Under the pieces are notes generated by a model. The model saw only the letters and a program-made list of their open reading frames with translations. It ran no database searches and was not told the origin of the DNA. Source: Bacteroidales bacterium (lineage in GTDB: Bacteria > Bacteroidota > Bacteroidia > Bacteroidales > UBA932). Taken from it: a DNA stretch of 36,544 nucleotides. Location of the stretch: the NCBI GenBank assembly GCA_017458265.1, contig JAFTFV010000057.1:1-36544 (forward strand). Reading direction: 5' to 3'. Below are positions 8,534-16,940 of the stretch, piece after piece. A program made the position numbers and the translations under genes. Numbering within the stretch: position 1 is the stretch's first letter; the number at the start of each line of letters is the position of its first letter.

Positions 8534-9286
8534 ATGAAGATACAACTCATCGGATTCGATTATAATCTGAATCCAAATTCCAAACTTGAAATAACAAAAG
8601 AGATTATTAATAGTTCAGAGGCTGATCTTCTCCTATTCCCCGGCCATACGCTTCGGAACTATGATGACTTGGACTTTCTGGAGGACAATCTCACAAACTC
8701 AAAAACCACAGTCGTTTTGGAGATGGAAGACTCTTGGCCGTCAAGCTGCCTTTACCTTCATAACGCACTGTTTTTGATTAAGAATGGCGAATCAGAAGAA
8801 ATGTTTACGAGTCAGGTTTTTGCAACGGCCGAGGATATCAACGGATTTGAAGTCCTTATGGAGAAGCTGTTTGATGAAATACCTCGCAGACAATTTGAGT
8901 GCTGTGGCAAACGGTTTACCGTTCTTTTGTGCGGGGAAACGGCGCTACTCGCCAGTGCTAAAGCCGAAGGTTATAAGGCCAGCTTCCGTTTCAAGTCTAA
9001 CCCCAAGTTGAACAAGCGCTATGAGCAATTGCTTGCATCGACAGATGTTTTCCTCAATCCGATTCACGACCTGCAGGGTGAGCAAGGAGTGATGTCTCAG
9101 AGGCGAGCTACCTTAAGTGCAGATGGTCGCTATTATCTGTCAACGTGTGCGCTGAATGAAGAGATGTGGGGAAACTTCAACAGCAAGCGAATCCAATATA
9201 TCAGCCATAATGGAGAGGCGCTAACAATTAAGCCAGATATCCATGATGATAAAGGTTATGTCTCAAGAATCGTTGAGATAAAATGA
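8534..9286 (+). CDS. Nitrilase-like protein, probably lacking the catalytic Glu
   Basis: 250 residues. The order of motifs resembles the carbon-nitrogen hydrolase (nitrilase) fold: a first strand (IQLIGFDYN), ADLLLFPGHTL (30-40) where active enzymes have a Pro-Glu, FTVLLCGETA (128-137) with C133 at the place of the nucleophilic Cys, and TDVFLNPIHD followed by a RRATLSADGRYYLSTCALNE stretch near the end. The Glu of the Glu-Lys-Cys triad appears to be Gly37, so the protein may bind rather than hydrolyse. It follows the macro-like gene by 45 bases with no promoter I can see, so they are likely one unit. Fold assignment is inference. Confidence 0.68.
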   Translation: MKIQLIGFDYNLNPNSKLEITKEIINSSEADLLLFPGHTLRNYDDLDFLEDNLTNSKTTVVLEMEDSWPSSCLYLHNALFLIKNGESEEMFTSQVFATAEDINGFEVLMEKLFDEIPRRQFECCGKRFTVLLCGETALLASAKAEGYKASFRFKSNPKLNKRYEQLLASTDVFLNPIHDLQGEQGVMSQRRATLSADGRYYLSTCALNEEMWGNFNSKRIQYISHNGEALTIKPDIHDDKGYVSRIVEIK

Positions 9287-9292
9287 AAAAAG

Positions 9293-9336
9293 TTTGAGGT
9301 TGTCCCACGCTATGGTACAACCTCGATTTATTTTTG
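9293..9336 (+). promoter_or_regulatory. Promoter with 29-bp palindromic operator, copy 2
   Basis: TTTG at 9293-9296 and TATTTTTG at 9329-9336, again separated by exactly 32 bases. The dyad at 9296-9324 (centre 9310) is near perfect: GAGGTTGTCCCA against TGGTACAACCTC, 11 of 12 pairs. The left 25 bases match copy 1 exactly while the right half differs but keeps the symmetry, which is what selection on a dimer-binding site would give. It lies 35 bases before the HIRAN gene start and begins right after the stop of the nitrilase-like gene. Confidence 0.76.
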
Positions 9337-9371
9337 CTTTCAGAAAGTTAAACCTCTTAAGAGCAAGCCGT

Positions 9372-9719
9372 ATGAAAGCAAAAGAAAACAGACCCGTCAA
9401 GAAAGTCCATCTGACTAATTTCCGCATTGCCGGATTCAGCTATTGGGATGGCCCGGAGGCGTTTGAGCAGCTGAAAGTCGGCACTCGTCTGGACCTTGTC
9501 CGCGAGCCGGACAATAAGTTCGACGCCTATGCCGTAGCCCTTTACCTTGGCGACTTCAAGCTGGGCTTCATTCCTCGTGGCGAGAACCATGACATCTCCA
9601 AGTATCTGGACATGGGACTTGATGACATTTACGAAGTCCGCGTCCAGCGCATCTCACCGGACGAGCACCCGGAGAATCAGGTAGAAGTTATCGTTTACAT
9701 CAAGAACCAGAACAAGTAA
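9372..9719 (+). CDS. Stand-alone HIRAN-domain protein
   Basis: 115 residues from the ATG at 9372. An in-frame ATG at 9294 lies inside the operator and is rejected. The HIRAN domain fills residues 14-115: the FRIAGFSYWDG strand, LVREPDNKFDAYAVAL (the conserved P-x-N-x-x-D-x-x-A-V signature), LGFIPRGEN and a final VEVIVYI strand. HIRAN domains, as in eukaryotic HLTF, recognise single-stranded 3' DNA ends at stalled forks; bacterial stand-alone forms are found near helicases, nucleases and defence genes. It is the first gene behind operator copy 2, and the zinc-ribbon gene follows after four bases. Confidence 0.85.
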   Translation: MKAKENRPVKKVHLTNFRIAGFSYWDGPEAFEQLKVGTRLDLVREPDNKFDAYAVALYLGDFKLGFIPRGENHDISKYLDMGLDDIYEVRVQRISPDEHPENQVEVIVYIKNQNK

Positions 9720-9723
9720 GGCT

Positions 9724-9933
9724 ATGGCACACATCTACACCATCCGCTGCCCTAAGTGCGGCAAAGAATACGAAGTCATGAAAGGGATCCTCATGAGTGA
9801 GTGCGACCTTGATCCCATGCCCAAGGAGCGAGAATTTGAGACTCCGGTGAAGTGCCCTAAGTGTGGATTTGAATTCTCCCTACAGGACGAGAAATACAAG
9901 GACAACATCCTGCTGTCCATGCTTGCAGACTAA
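9724..9933 (+). CDS. Zinc-ribbon protein
   Basis: 69 residues with two CPKC knuckles, IRCPKCGKEYEV near the start and VKCPKCGFEFSL near residue 45, forming a four-cysteine zinc ribbon with an acidic connecting loop. Such small ribbons often bind nucleic acid or bridge proteins. No enzymatic motif is present. It lies between the HIRAN gene (four bases before) and the ADP-ribosylglycohydrolase (three bases after), so the three are certainly co-transcribed and may act together. Confidence 0.78.
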   Translation: MAHIYTIRCPKCGKEYEVMKGILMSECDLDPMPKEREFETPVKCPKCGFEFSLQDEKYKDNILLSMLAD

Positions 9934-9936
9934 GTC

Positions 9937-11127
9937 ATGAGAGAAAACGAGAAACTGACACCTCGCGCCAAGGATCAAGTTCTTGGCTGCATGGTTGGCG
10001 GGGCCGTCGGTGATACCTTTGGCTATGCGGTGGAATTCGCGTCCTACGATTCCATCGTCAAGAAGTATGGAGAGAAGGGCATCACACGTTTTGATCTGGA
10101 CAGGCATGGCGTCGCAGAGATTTCCGACGACACCCAGATGTCCCTTTTCACCGCTGCGGGCATCCTGCTGGGAATGACGCGGGGATTTATGCGAGGCGTC
10201 ATGGGCCGCATTGACACCTACTGCCGCTGGACGTATCTGGATTGGCTCCATACGCAGGAATGGACGTCCCGCCACGAGGATGCCCGCGTGGATTCTTGGC
10301 TCATGGATGTGCCGGAGCTGTATTCCCGTCGAGCACCTGGTAATACCTGTCTGGCGGCTCTGCATTCTCTGGAAGCCGGGAAAGAGGCTCGCAACAATAG
10401 CTGCGGCTGCGGTGGTGTAATGCGGACGGCTCCCTTAGCGCTGCTGAATTACCTTCATGGCTACGCAGATGGTGACAAGTCCTACTGCGACATGTGCGCT
10501 GCCGAGGCTGCACGAATTACCCACAAGCATCCTCTGGGCTTCATCCCGTCGGCCATCCTGAACGACATCCTGATGCAGATTCTGCAGGACGACAATAGCC
10601 GCCGGATTGAGGAATATGTGGAAGAGGCGCTGCTGCGGCTCCCGGAAATCGTCTCCGAGGTTGATGGCGAGAAGAAGTATGGCGAGCTCTGGCCGGATGA
10701 GATTAGGAAGCAGAAGCGGCTTCTCAAAAAGGCACTTGATTTGGCCGCTACAGACATCGAAGACCACTACGCCATCGAATCCATCGGCGGAGGCTGGACT
10801 GGCCATGAGGCGCTCGCAATCGCCATCTACAGCGCTGCCAAGCACCGGGACTCCTTCGAAGACGCCATCGTGAGCTGCGTCAACCACTCCGGAGACAGCG
10901 ATTCCACCGGAGCCATCTGCGGCAACATCATGGGTTGTTTGCTTGGCCGCAGCGCCATCCCTGCACACTACACCGAGCATCTGGAACTTTTGGGTGTCAT
11001 CGAGGAGATGGCCACCGACATTTATACCGGATGCATCATCAGCGAATACGACCACTACGGCTCTCCGGAAAAAGAGCGCTGGGAGATGAAGTATTGTGAA
11101 GCACACCGCTGGACACCAATGAAATGA
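9937..11127 (+). CDS. ADP-ribosylglycohydrolase family protein (ARH/DraG-like)
   Basis: 396 residues. The ADP-ribosylglycohydrolase fold shows GCMVGGAVGDTFGYAVE (17-33), the metal-binding SDDT (63-66), and GDSDSTGAICG (319 onward; D320, D322, T324), which together supply the two-magnesium site. A central NNSCGCGGVMRTAPLAL segment matches the family's NGAAMRxxPL element. Members remove ADP-ribose from arginine, from dinitrogenase reductase or from DNA/RNA ends, and some act as immunity proteins. The substrate here is unknown. It is coupled to the next small membrane protein by an ATGA overlap. Confidence 0.9.
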   Translation: MRENEKLTPRAKDQVLGCMVGGAVGDTFGYAVEFASYDSIVKKYGEKGITRFDLDRHGVAEISDDTQMSLFTAAGILLGMTRGFMRGVMGRIDTYCRWTYLDWLHTQEWTSRHEDARVDSWLMDVPELYSRRAPGNTCLAALHSLEAGKEARNNSCGCGGVMRTAPLALLNYLHGYADGDKSYCDMCAAEAARITHKHPLGFIPSAILNDILMQILQDDNSRRIEEYVEEALLRLPEIVSEVDGEKKYGELWPDEIRKQKRLLKKALDLAATDIEDHYAIESIGGGWTGHEALAIAIYSAAKHRDSFEDAIVSCVNHSGDSDSTGAICGNIMGCLLGRSAIPAHYTEHLELLGVIEEMATDIYTGCIISEYDHYGSPEKERWEMKYCEAHRWTPMK

Positions 11128-11276
11128 AGTTCACAGCGGAGGACATACTTTTAGTCGTTAAGTGGGTATGCATTGCCTTCGGGATCTTTGTGGTTCTCGC
11201 GGGCATCTTTGTGAAATCTGATGACACCCAGCACAATGATCCCAACAATTATCCTCCAGTACCACCTGCAATCTAA
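11124..11276 (+). CDS. Small single-pass membrane protein (50 aa)
   Basis: 50 residues, starting at the ATGA that also carries the ADP-ribosylglycohydrolase stop. Residues 9-30 (LLVVKWVCIAFGIFVVLAG) form one hydrophobic membrane segment, followed by a polar, proline-rich tail (NNYPPVPPAI). No function is recognised. The four-base overlap and clean stop argue that it is a real, translationally coupled gene. Confidence 0.6.
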   Translation: MKFTAEDILLVVKWVCIAFGIFVVLAGIFVKSDDTQHNDPNNYPPVPPAI

Positions 11277-11279
11277 ACA

Positions 11280-11588
11280 ATGTTAGACTTCGACTCAGTT
11301 CCTCCGCCAACGGAGATCCCGGATTACGTCTTGTACAGCAAGAGGTATAATCGAGCGTACATTCCGAGGCAGAAAAAACAGCCAAAAGAGGAGTATAGAG
11401 TTGTTGTACACCCGGACAAGGAAAGTGCTCTCAAGGCTGCGAAAATGGCTGTAAAACAGAAGCGCGATCGCTATTTCGGAAGGGCAAGTGACGAGGGCAC
11501 CTATCAAGATGCCTTCAATGTCTATGAGAACAGCAAAATCGTGGAGCAGCACAGGGTTTCTGGAGACTTGCAGATAGTGCAGAAATAA
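11280..11588 (+). CDS. Small unknown protein (102 aa)
   Basis: 102 residues, not recognised. It begins three bases after the preceding stop. The protein is strongly charged, with a basic middle (PRQKKQPKEEYRVVV and KAAKMAVKQKRDRYFG) that could contact nucleic acid, and no signal or membrane segment. It is the last gene of the accessory run before a gene-free stretch and the tRNA. Confidence 0.58.
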   Translation: MLDFDSVPPPTEIPDYVLYSKRYNRAYIPRQKKQPKEEYRVVVHPDKESALKAAKMAVKQKRDRYFGRASDEGTYQDAFNVYENSKIVEQHRVSGDLQIVQK

Positions 11589-11943
11589 CTTGCTATCCCC
11601 GGAATAAGATGCCATATTTGTGACCGAAGAGATGAAAAGCATCGCATAGGTCTTTGACAACCGGGAAAAGTCGTAACCCTTCCGTAACCCTTTTTTCAAA
11701 ATCGGCCCTCTACGTATGTGAGAGGGCCGAGGTATATGTTCACTCGGTGAATCGAACCCAGCATGAAAAGGGGTGTTTTTTAAGCGATTTTTCTGTAACC
11801 TTGTAACCCAAACAGGAACATTAGGTCACACGTTGGTTACAGACTGGCTACAGTTTTTTGGTTCTTTCTGGTTCTGAAACAGGAACGCCAGAGGAACAAA
11901 AAACGTCACAAACTCGCGGAGTATCAAAGGGTTAGGGAAGTAA
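11589..11943. other. Gene-free region rich in GTAACC-type repeats (possible element end)
   Basis: No credible gene is seen here. Paired GTAACCC copies lie at 11673-11679 and 11684-11690 (11 bases apart), GTAACC(C) at 11795-11800 and 11803-11809, and the inverted form GGTTAC/GGCTAC at 11835-11840 and 11846-11851 (11 apart). A perfect 9-bp hairpin (CGGCCCTCT/AGAGGGCCG) covers 11703-11729, and GGTTCT/AGGAAC copies lie near 11858-11896. Clustered direct and inverted repeats next to a tRNA gene resemble integrase arm sites of an integrated element. The recombination crossover itself cannot be placed. Confidence 0.45.
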
Positions 11944-11986
11944 CTAAAAGAAAATCAAGGACTTAAGTTTTACCTTAAATCCTTGA
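11944..11986 (-). terminator. Terminator of tRNA-Ala
   Basis: Read on the - strand just after the tRNA, TCAAGGA pairs with TCCTTGA and TTAAG with CTTAA around a six-base loop (hairpin 11955-11986, one internal mismatch), followed by TTTTCTTTT. This is an AT-rich but well-formed intrinsic terminator five bases past the tRNA end. Confidence 0.75.
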
Positions 11987-11991
11987 CCTTG

Positions 11992-12064
11992 TGGAGCATA
12001 GGAGAATCGAACTCCTGACCTTTTGAATGCCATTCAAACGCTCTACCAACTGAGCTAATACCCC
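11992..12064 (-). tRNA. tRNA-Ala (anticodon GGC)
   Basis: 73 bases on the - strand fold as a full cloverleaf. The acceptor stem GGGGTAT/ATGCTCC contains the G3-U70 pair that identifies alanine tRNAs. The D arm is GCTC/GAGC, the anticodon stem TTTGA/TCAAA has loop ATGGCAT with anticodon GGC, and the T arm is AGGAG/CTCCT with loop TTCGATT. The discriminator is A and the CCA end is not encoded, which fits the cca gene at 32725-34242. The 3' half faces the gene-free, repeat-rich region and the accessory island. Confidence 0.95.
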
Positions 12065-12083
12065 ATATCCCTTAACGGGACTG

Positions 12084-12114
12084 CAAATATAAGGAGGATT
12101 TCTGAATTTGCAAA
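12084..12114 (-). promoter_or_regulatory. Promoter of tRNA-Ala
   Basis: On the - strand TTTG (12111-12114), 19 bases, then TATATTTG (12084-12091): a full match to the Bacteroidota -33/-7 consensus, 19 bases ahead of the tRNA 5' end. Confidence 0.8.
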
Positions 12115-12131
12115 ATATTTTTTAAGTATCC

Positions 12132-13214
12132 TCACTCAACAACCGAAAGCGGCATTTCCCAGCCGGTGATGGTGGAGACAGAGGGGATGAGGACGCTTGC
12201 AACCTTGCGGTGGCCGGCGTAGTTGGGATGCCAGCTGGCGCCAAGGTCGGAAGTATCGTTGAGGGCGCTCGCATGGACGGCACTCCAATGGACATTGGAA
12301 ACGCCGCTGCGGCGCACGGCTTCCTCCACGTAGGCGGCCATCTTCTCGTCGGCCTTGGAGGCGAGGCAGAGGATGGGGGCCGATGGATAATCGGCACGGA
12401 TCTGCCTGAGGAGGTCTGCGTAGCCGGCACACCAGGAGCCCAGCGAAGGCTGCTTCCCAACAGAGAAGTCGTTGGTTCCCAGATATATGACCACCAGGGA
12501 CGGAACGTATGCCGATGCCTTCCAGAGCGGAGAACTCCCCTCCTCTGAATCGAACACATGGGCGTATTTCCCGGGCATCGTAAGCCCGCCTGCATCTGCA
12601 TAATTCCGCACGACGCCCCGGCCGGAATGGCTCACCGTGACCACATCGGCATTGAAATACCTGCCGACGATGGCCGCATAGGTGTAGCTGGGATTCTCCT
12701 CCGAAGCCCTGAAAGGCTCGTCGCGGCCTGCTGCCTCGGTTCCGTATCCGCAGGTGTAGGAATCGCCCACGAAGAGCAGTTTCCTTTCCTTCAAGCCCCT
12801 GGCCTGCAGGAAGCTTCCGTCGGTAATGAATTCCTCCAGGGTAATCTTCCCCTGCTCCCCTTCCGTGCGCTTCTGGATATAGACGGTGTGTTCCTCCTTC
12901 TTAAGGTTCTCCACCACCGGCACCAGAGCCGATCCGCCAAGCGTCAGCACGAAGTCCGGCACCGCGCAGGGTTCCTTGTCCACCCACACGTTAACGTAGT
13001 TGGTTCCGCTGTCCTGATACCTCATTTCCAGGTACTTGCCCTTGAAGCTTACGACAGCGGTCACACCCGTCCAGTCATAGGAAACCTTACCGCCCTGAAC
13101 CAGAGTGCGGCCGATGTAAGTGAAACAGGGAGAATCTGCACTGCGGCTTTCCTTCGCCCCAAGGACGACGGAGAAAGCCATCAACACGGCAGACACCAGC
13201 ACAGCCTTTCTCAT
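12132..13214 (-). CDS. Exported CE2-type SGNH esterase (acetyl-xylan esterase-like)
   Basis: 360 residues. A signal peptide covers about residues 1-20. Residues 25-135 form the beta-sandwich found at the N-terminus of carbohydrate esterase family 2, with YLEMRYQDSG and NVWVDKEP. The SGNH domain follows: FVGDSYTCGYG (S152 nucleophile), YLGTNDFS (G246-D249), and a late SWHPNYAGH (H329 catalytic). CE2 enzymes remove acetyl groups from plant polysaccharides, consistent with a gut or rumen habitat. It overlaps the bactofilin stop by four bases (ATGA), an odd partner for an esterase. Confidence 0.87.
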   Translation of the reverse strand: MRKAVLVSAVLMAFSVVLGAKESRSADSPCFTYIGRTLVQGGKVSYDWTGVTAVVSFKGKYLEMRYQDSGTNYVNVWVDKEPCAVPDFVLTLGGSALVPVVENLKKEEHTVYIQKRTEGEQGKITLEEFITDGSFLQARGLKERKLLFVGDSYTCGYGTEAAGRDEPFRASEENPSYTYAAIVGRYFNADVVTVSHSGRGVVRNYADAGGLTMPGKYAHVFDSEEGSSPLWKASAYVPSLVVIYLGTNDFSVGKQPSLGSWCAGYADLLRQIRADYPSAPILCLASKADEKMAAYVEEAVRRSGVSNVHWSAVHASALNDTSDLGASWHPNYAGHRKVASVLIPSVSTITGWEMPLSVVE

Positions 13215-13624
13215 TGCTTTACCGTCTCTTGTGGTTTCTCTCCGGTGAGCTGTGCCGACAGTTTCTCGAACTGCTGCTCGTCAATCATACGGCACGTTCC
13301 GTTGAATGCGGCATCCAGTTCCACCTGCAGGCGCTTTACGTTGAGGTCTCCCTCTACCGAACAGCCCTTGCGCAGGATAAGCGTATCCTTCACATACAGG
13401 TTGCCGATGAGCTTTCCGCAGAAATCAACGCTGCTGCATACCACATCGCCTTTCACGCTGGCCTTCTCCCCTACCACTACGCGGCCCTTGGAGAAGATGC
13501 GCCCCTCGAATTCGCCGTCGATGCGGATGTCTCCGGGAGAGGTCATCTCGCCTTTGAAAACGGTGCCAGCTGCAATGCGGCTCACATCGTTGACGTTTAC
13601 TGTATTATCCATTTTTGTTGCCAT
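13211..13624 (-). CDS. Bactofilin
   Basis: 137 residues. The core (about 15-115) is the bactofilin beta-helix: repeats of about 17-18 residues with a hydrophobic-G pattern (GTVFKGEMTSPGDIRIDG, then GRVVVGEKASVKGDV, and LIGNLYVKDTLILRKGCSV). Bactofilins polymerise without nucleotide into membrane-associated filaments that shape the cell and localise wall enzymes. Short disordered ends flank the core, as usual. The start is five bases after the secA stop, so it is transcribed with secA. Confidence 0.9.
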   Translation of the reverse strand: MATKMDNTVNVNDVSRIAAGTVFKGEMTSPGDIRIDGEFEGRIFSKGRVVVGEKASVKGDVVCSSVDFCGKLIGNLYVKDTLILRKGCSVEGDLNVKRLQVELDAAFNGTCRMIDEQQFEKLSAQLTGEKPQETVKQ

Positions 13625-13628
13625 GATT

Positions 13629-16600
13629 CTATACTAAGCCCTTTCCGTGGCAGTTCTTAAACTTGAGGCCGCTGCCGCAGGGGCAAGGGTCGTTGCGGCC
13701 GACCCTCTTGTCTACGCGTACGGGCATGCGGCTCTGCTGCTCACCGTTGGTGGAAAGCTGGGAAGGATCCGTGGAGCGCATCTGCTGCAGGTTCCTCTGC
13801 GGGCGCTGGGCCGGGCGGGCTTCGCGGGCGTCTGAAGCGTCACGCAGCGGGATGAATGCCCTCAGGAGGAAGGTAAGGACTTCCTCGTTGAGCTTCTCCA
13901 GCATGTCCGTGAAGAGGTTGTAGCTCTCCAGCTTGTACACCACCAGAGGGTCTTTCTGCTCGTAGGCGGCGTTCTGCACGCTTTGGCGCAGGTCATCCAT
14001 GTCACGAAGATGCTGTTTCCAGTAATCGTCGATATAGTAAAGGATGATGTTGCGGCTCAGTGCCTTGGTTATCTCCTTGCTCTCTGTCTCGTATGCCTTC
14101 TTGAGGTTCACGGAAAGGGTGAGCTGGCGCTTGCCGTTGGAGATAGGGATGGCGATGTTCTCATACATCTGGCCCTGCTTCTCGTACACCTGCTTGATGA
14201 CGGGGTTCACCTTCTCCGTCATGGTGTCCATACGGCGGGTGTAGACCTCCTGCATGTGCTCTGCGAGCTTTTCGGCAATTTCCTTGGGCTTGGCATCGGC
14301 AAAGAATTTTTCGTCAAAGCCAAGGTCGATGGAGAGCTTTGCGATGATGAATTCCTCGAATTCCTGGTAGGACATGCCTTCAGACTGCTCTGCAAGAAGC
14401 ATTGCGGTGTCAGTCATCATGTTCTGGACGTCAATCTCTATCCTTTCACCGGAAAGAGCGTTGCGGCGGCGGGCATAGACGGCCTCCCTCTGGTAGTTCA
14501 TCACGTCGTCATACTCCAGCGTGCGCTTGCGGTAGCCGAAGTGGTTCTCTTCCACCTTCTTCTGTGCCGTCTCAATACTCTTGGAAAGCATTCCGGAGAC
14601 AAGGGCCTCATCGTCCTTCATGCCAAGGCGGTCTACCACGGAGGCAATCCTTTCGGAGCCGAACTTACGCATGAGGTCATCTTCCAGCGAAATGTAGAAG
14701 CAGCTGGAGCCGGGGTCTCCCTGACGTCCGGCACGTCCTCGGAGCTGTCTGTCAACACGGCGGCTGTCGTGACGGGTTGTGCCGATGATGGCAAGACCGC
14801 CGGCCTTCTTCACCTCCGGAGAGAGCTTGATATCGGTACCACGGCCTGCCATGTTGGTTGCGATGGTCACGTGGCCGGTGAGACCGGCGTTGGCAACGAT
14901 TTCGGCCTCGCGGGCGTGCTCCTTGGCGTTGAGGACATCGGCCTTGATGCCTCTCATACGCATCATGCGGGCAAGGAGTTCGGAGGTTTCGACGTCGGTG
15001 GTACCTACCAGCACAGGCCTTCCTGCGTTGGAGAGTTCCACAACCTTGTCGATGACAGCGTTGAACTTCGCCTTCTTGGTCTTGTAGATAATGTCGTCCT
15101 GGTCGTCCCTGATTACCGGCCTGTTGGTGGGAATCACCACCACATCCAGCTTGTAGATGCTCCAGAATTCGCCTGCTTCCGTCTCTGCGGTACCGGTCAT
15201 ACCGGCAAGCTTGTGATACATACGGAAGTAGTTCTGGAGGGTGATGGTTGCAAAGGTCTGGGTTGCAGCCTCAACTTTTACGTTTTCCTTTGCCTCAACG
15301 GCCTGGTGCAGACCGTCAGACCATCTGCGGCCTTCCATGATACGGCCGGTGGACTCGTCCACAATCTTCACCTTGTTGTCCACGATGACGTAGTCCACGT
15401 CCTTGGTGAACATTGCGTATGCCTTGAGCAGCTGGATTACGGTGTGGACGCGCTCGCTCTTGAGGGAGAATTCCTCCATGAGTTCGTCCTTCTTCTCGGC
15501 CTTTTCTTCGGCCGTGAGGGAAGAATGAGTGATCTCGGCTATTGCCGATCCCATGTCCGGGAGGACGAAGAAGTTAGGGTCGGAAACGCTGTTTGCGAGC
15601 ACCTCGTGGCCCTTGTCGGTCATGTCCACGGAGTTCAGGATTTCTGAGATGACGAAGTAGAGCTCGTCCGTGACGGCGGGCATCTCACGCTCGTTGTCCT
15701 GGATGTAGTAGGCCTCTGTCTTCTGCATCAGCTGCTTCATGCCGGGTTCGGAGAGGAACTTGATGAGCGGCTGGTACTTGGGCAGACCCTTGTGGCAGCG
15801 GAAGAGGAGCTTGCCGCCTTCGGCCTCGTCACCTGCCGCGATGAGGCGCTTTGCCTCGTTCAGGGTATTGGTCACGAGGGCCCTTTGCTTGTTGTAGAGG
15901 TTCTCCACATAGGGCCGATATTCCATGAACTGCTCGTCTCCGGAGGCCTTTTCCATAGGTCCGGAAATGATGAGCGGGGTACGGGCGTCGTCGATGAGGA
16001 CGGAGTCAACCTCATCCACGATGGCGTAGTGATGCTTCCTCTGGACGAGGTCTGTCATCCTCACGGCCATGTTGTCGCGGAGGTAGTCGAAACCGAACTC
16101 GTTGTTGGTGCCGAAGGTAACGTCACAGTTGTATGCCTTCTTGCGGGCGTCGGAGTTGGGCTGGTGCTTGTCGATGCAGTCCACGCTGAGGCCGTGGAAC
16201 ATGTAGATGGGGCCCATCCACTCGGAGTCACGCTTTGACAGGTAGTCGTTCACGGTAACCACGTGCACGCCCTTTCCTGCGAGTGCGTTAAGGAACACGG
16301 GAAGGGTTGCAACCAGGGTTTTACCTTCACCGGTTGCCATTTCCGCAATCATGCCCCTCTGCTCCTTGTTGGTCTTGACACCGCCGTTCAGGACGATACC
16401 GCCGATGAGCTGGACATCATAGTGAACCATGTCCCAGGTAATCTCGTTGCCGCCGGCAATCCAATGATTCTGCCAAATGGCCTTGTCGCCCTCGATGGAG
16501 ACGAATTCGCGGCCTTCGGCTGCCAGGGTCTTGTCGAACTCACTTGCCGTAACCTCGATGGTGGGGTTCTGCGCAAAGCGGCGTGCGGTAGACTTAACTA

Positions 16601-16940
16601 TTGCAAATGCCTCGGGAAGGATTTCGTTCAGGATGACCTCGATGGCGTCGTCCTCGTCCTTCACCAGTTTGTCGCTCTCGCTTGCAAGAGCCTCCTTGCG
16701 GGATACGGGGATATCCTGCTCCAGTTCTTCCTTGATCTCTGCTATACGGTCTTCAAAAGGCTTCTCCACCTCACGGATACGGGCTTTGAGGGCCTCCGTG
16801 TGTGCACGAAGCTCATCGTTCGAGAGTTTGTCAATTTCAGGGTAGACGGCCAGAATCTTGTCAAGGACGGGCTTTATTGCCTTCATGTCCCTGTCACTCT
16901 TAGTGCCGAATATCTTCTTAAGTACGTCTGCTACTGCCAT
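13629..16940 (-). CDS. secA: Preprotein translocase ATPase SecA
   Basis: 1103 residues, the long form usual in Bacteroidota. It drives proteins through the SecYEG channel using ATP. Walker A is GEGKT (G204-T208), the DEAD-like Walker B is [16 protein letters not shown], the helicase-like Q-x-x-G-R element is [15 protein letters not shown], and the second nucleotide domain holds [12 protein letters not shown]. The C-terminal tail ends in [16 protein letters not shown], the zinc-binding SEC-C motif that binds SecB or ribosomes. The start ([18 protein letters not shown]) matches the family. Its first 23 bases overlap the end of the upstream glycosyltransferase gene, and a separate promoter lies inside that gene. 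Confidence 0.98.
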   Translation of the reverse strand: MAVADVLKKIFGTKSDRDMKAIKPVLDKILAVYPEIDKLSNDELRAHTEALKARIREVEKPFEDRIAEIKEELEQDIPVSRKEALASESDKLVKDEDDAIEVILNEILPEAFAIVKSTARRFAQNPTIEVTASEFDKTLAAEGREFVSIEGDKAIWQNHWIAGGNEITWDMVHYDVQLIGGIVLNGGVKTNKEQRGMIAEMATGEGKTLVATLPVFLNALAGKGVHVVTVNDYLSKRDSEWMGPIYMFHGLSVDCIDKHQPNSDARKKAYNCDVTFGTNNEFGFDYLRDNMAVRMTDLVQRKHHYAIVDEVDSVLIDDARTPLIISGPMEKASGDEQFMEYRPYVENLYNKQRALVTNTLNEAKRLIAAGDEAEGGKLLFRCHKGLPKYQPLIKFLSEPGMKQLMQKTEAYYIQDNEREMPAVTDELYFVISEILNSVDMTDKGHEVLANSVSDPNFFVLPDMGSAIAEITHSSLTAEEKAEKKDELMEEFSLKSERVHTVIQLLKAYAMFTKDVDYVIVDNKVKIVDESTGRIMEGRRWSDGLHQAVEAKENVKVEAATQTFATITLQNYFRMYHKLAGMTGTAETEAGEFWSIYKLDVVVIPTNRPVIRDDQDDIIYKTKKAKFNAVIDKVVELSNAGRPVLVGTTDVETSELLARMMRMRGIKADVLNAKEHAREAEIVANAGLTGHVTIATNMAGRGTDIKLSPEVKKAGGLAIIGTTRHDSRRVDRQLRGRAGRQGDPGSSCFYISLEDDLMRKFGSERIASVVDRLGMKDDEALVSGMLSKSIETAQKKVEENHFGYRKRTLEYDDVMNYQREAVYARRRNALSGERIEIDVQNMMTDTAMLLAEQSEGMSYQEFEEFIIAKLSIDLGFDEKFFADAKPKEIAEKLAEHMQEVYTRRMDTMTEKVNPVIKQVYEKQGQMYENIAIPISNGKRQLTLSVNLKKAYETESKEITKALSRNIILYYIDDYWKQHLRDMDDLRQSVQNAAYEQKDPLVVYKLESYNLFTDMLEKLNEEVLTFLLRAFIPLRDASDAREARPAQRPQRNLQQMRSTDPSQLSTNGEQQSRMPVRVDKRVGRNDPCPCGSGLKFKNCHGKGLV

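Noticed and set aside
11703-11729. Intrinsic terminator for the accessory run
   Set aside because: The 9-bp stem is perfect, but no T-run follows it on the + strand, so I list it only as a hairpin in the gene-free region.
11738-11766. Possible partial tRNA copy (GGGTTCGATTC on the - strand)
   Set aside because: Only the universal T-loop sequence agrees; the flanks do not pair as a T stem and do not match tRNA-Ala beyond it, so it is not supported as an attachment-site duplicate.
13983-15647. 554-codon open frame opposite secA
   Set aside because: Antisense shadow of secA: low-complexity V/L/G/H-rich sequence without domain, lying wholly within a certain gene.
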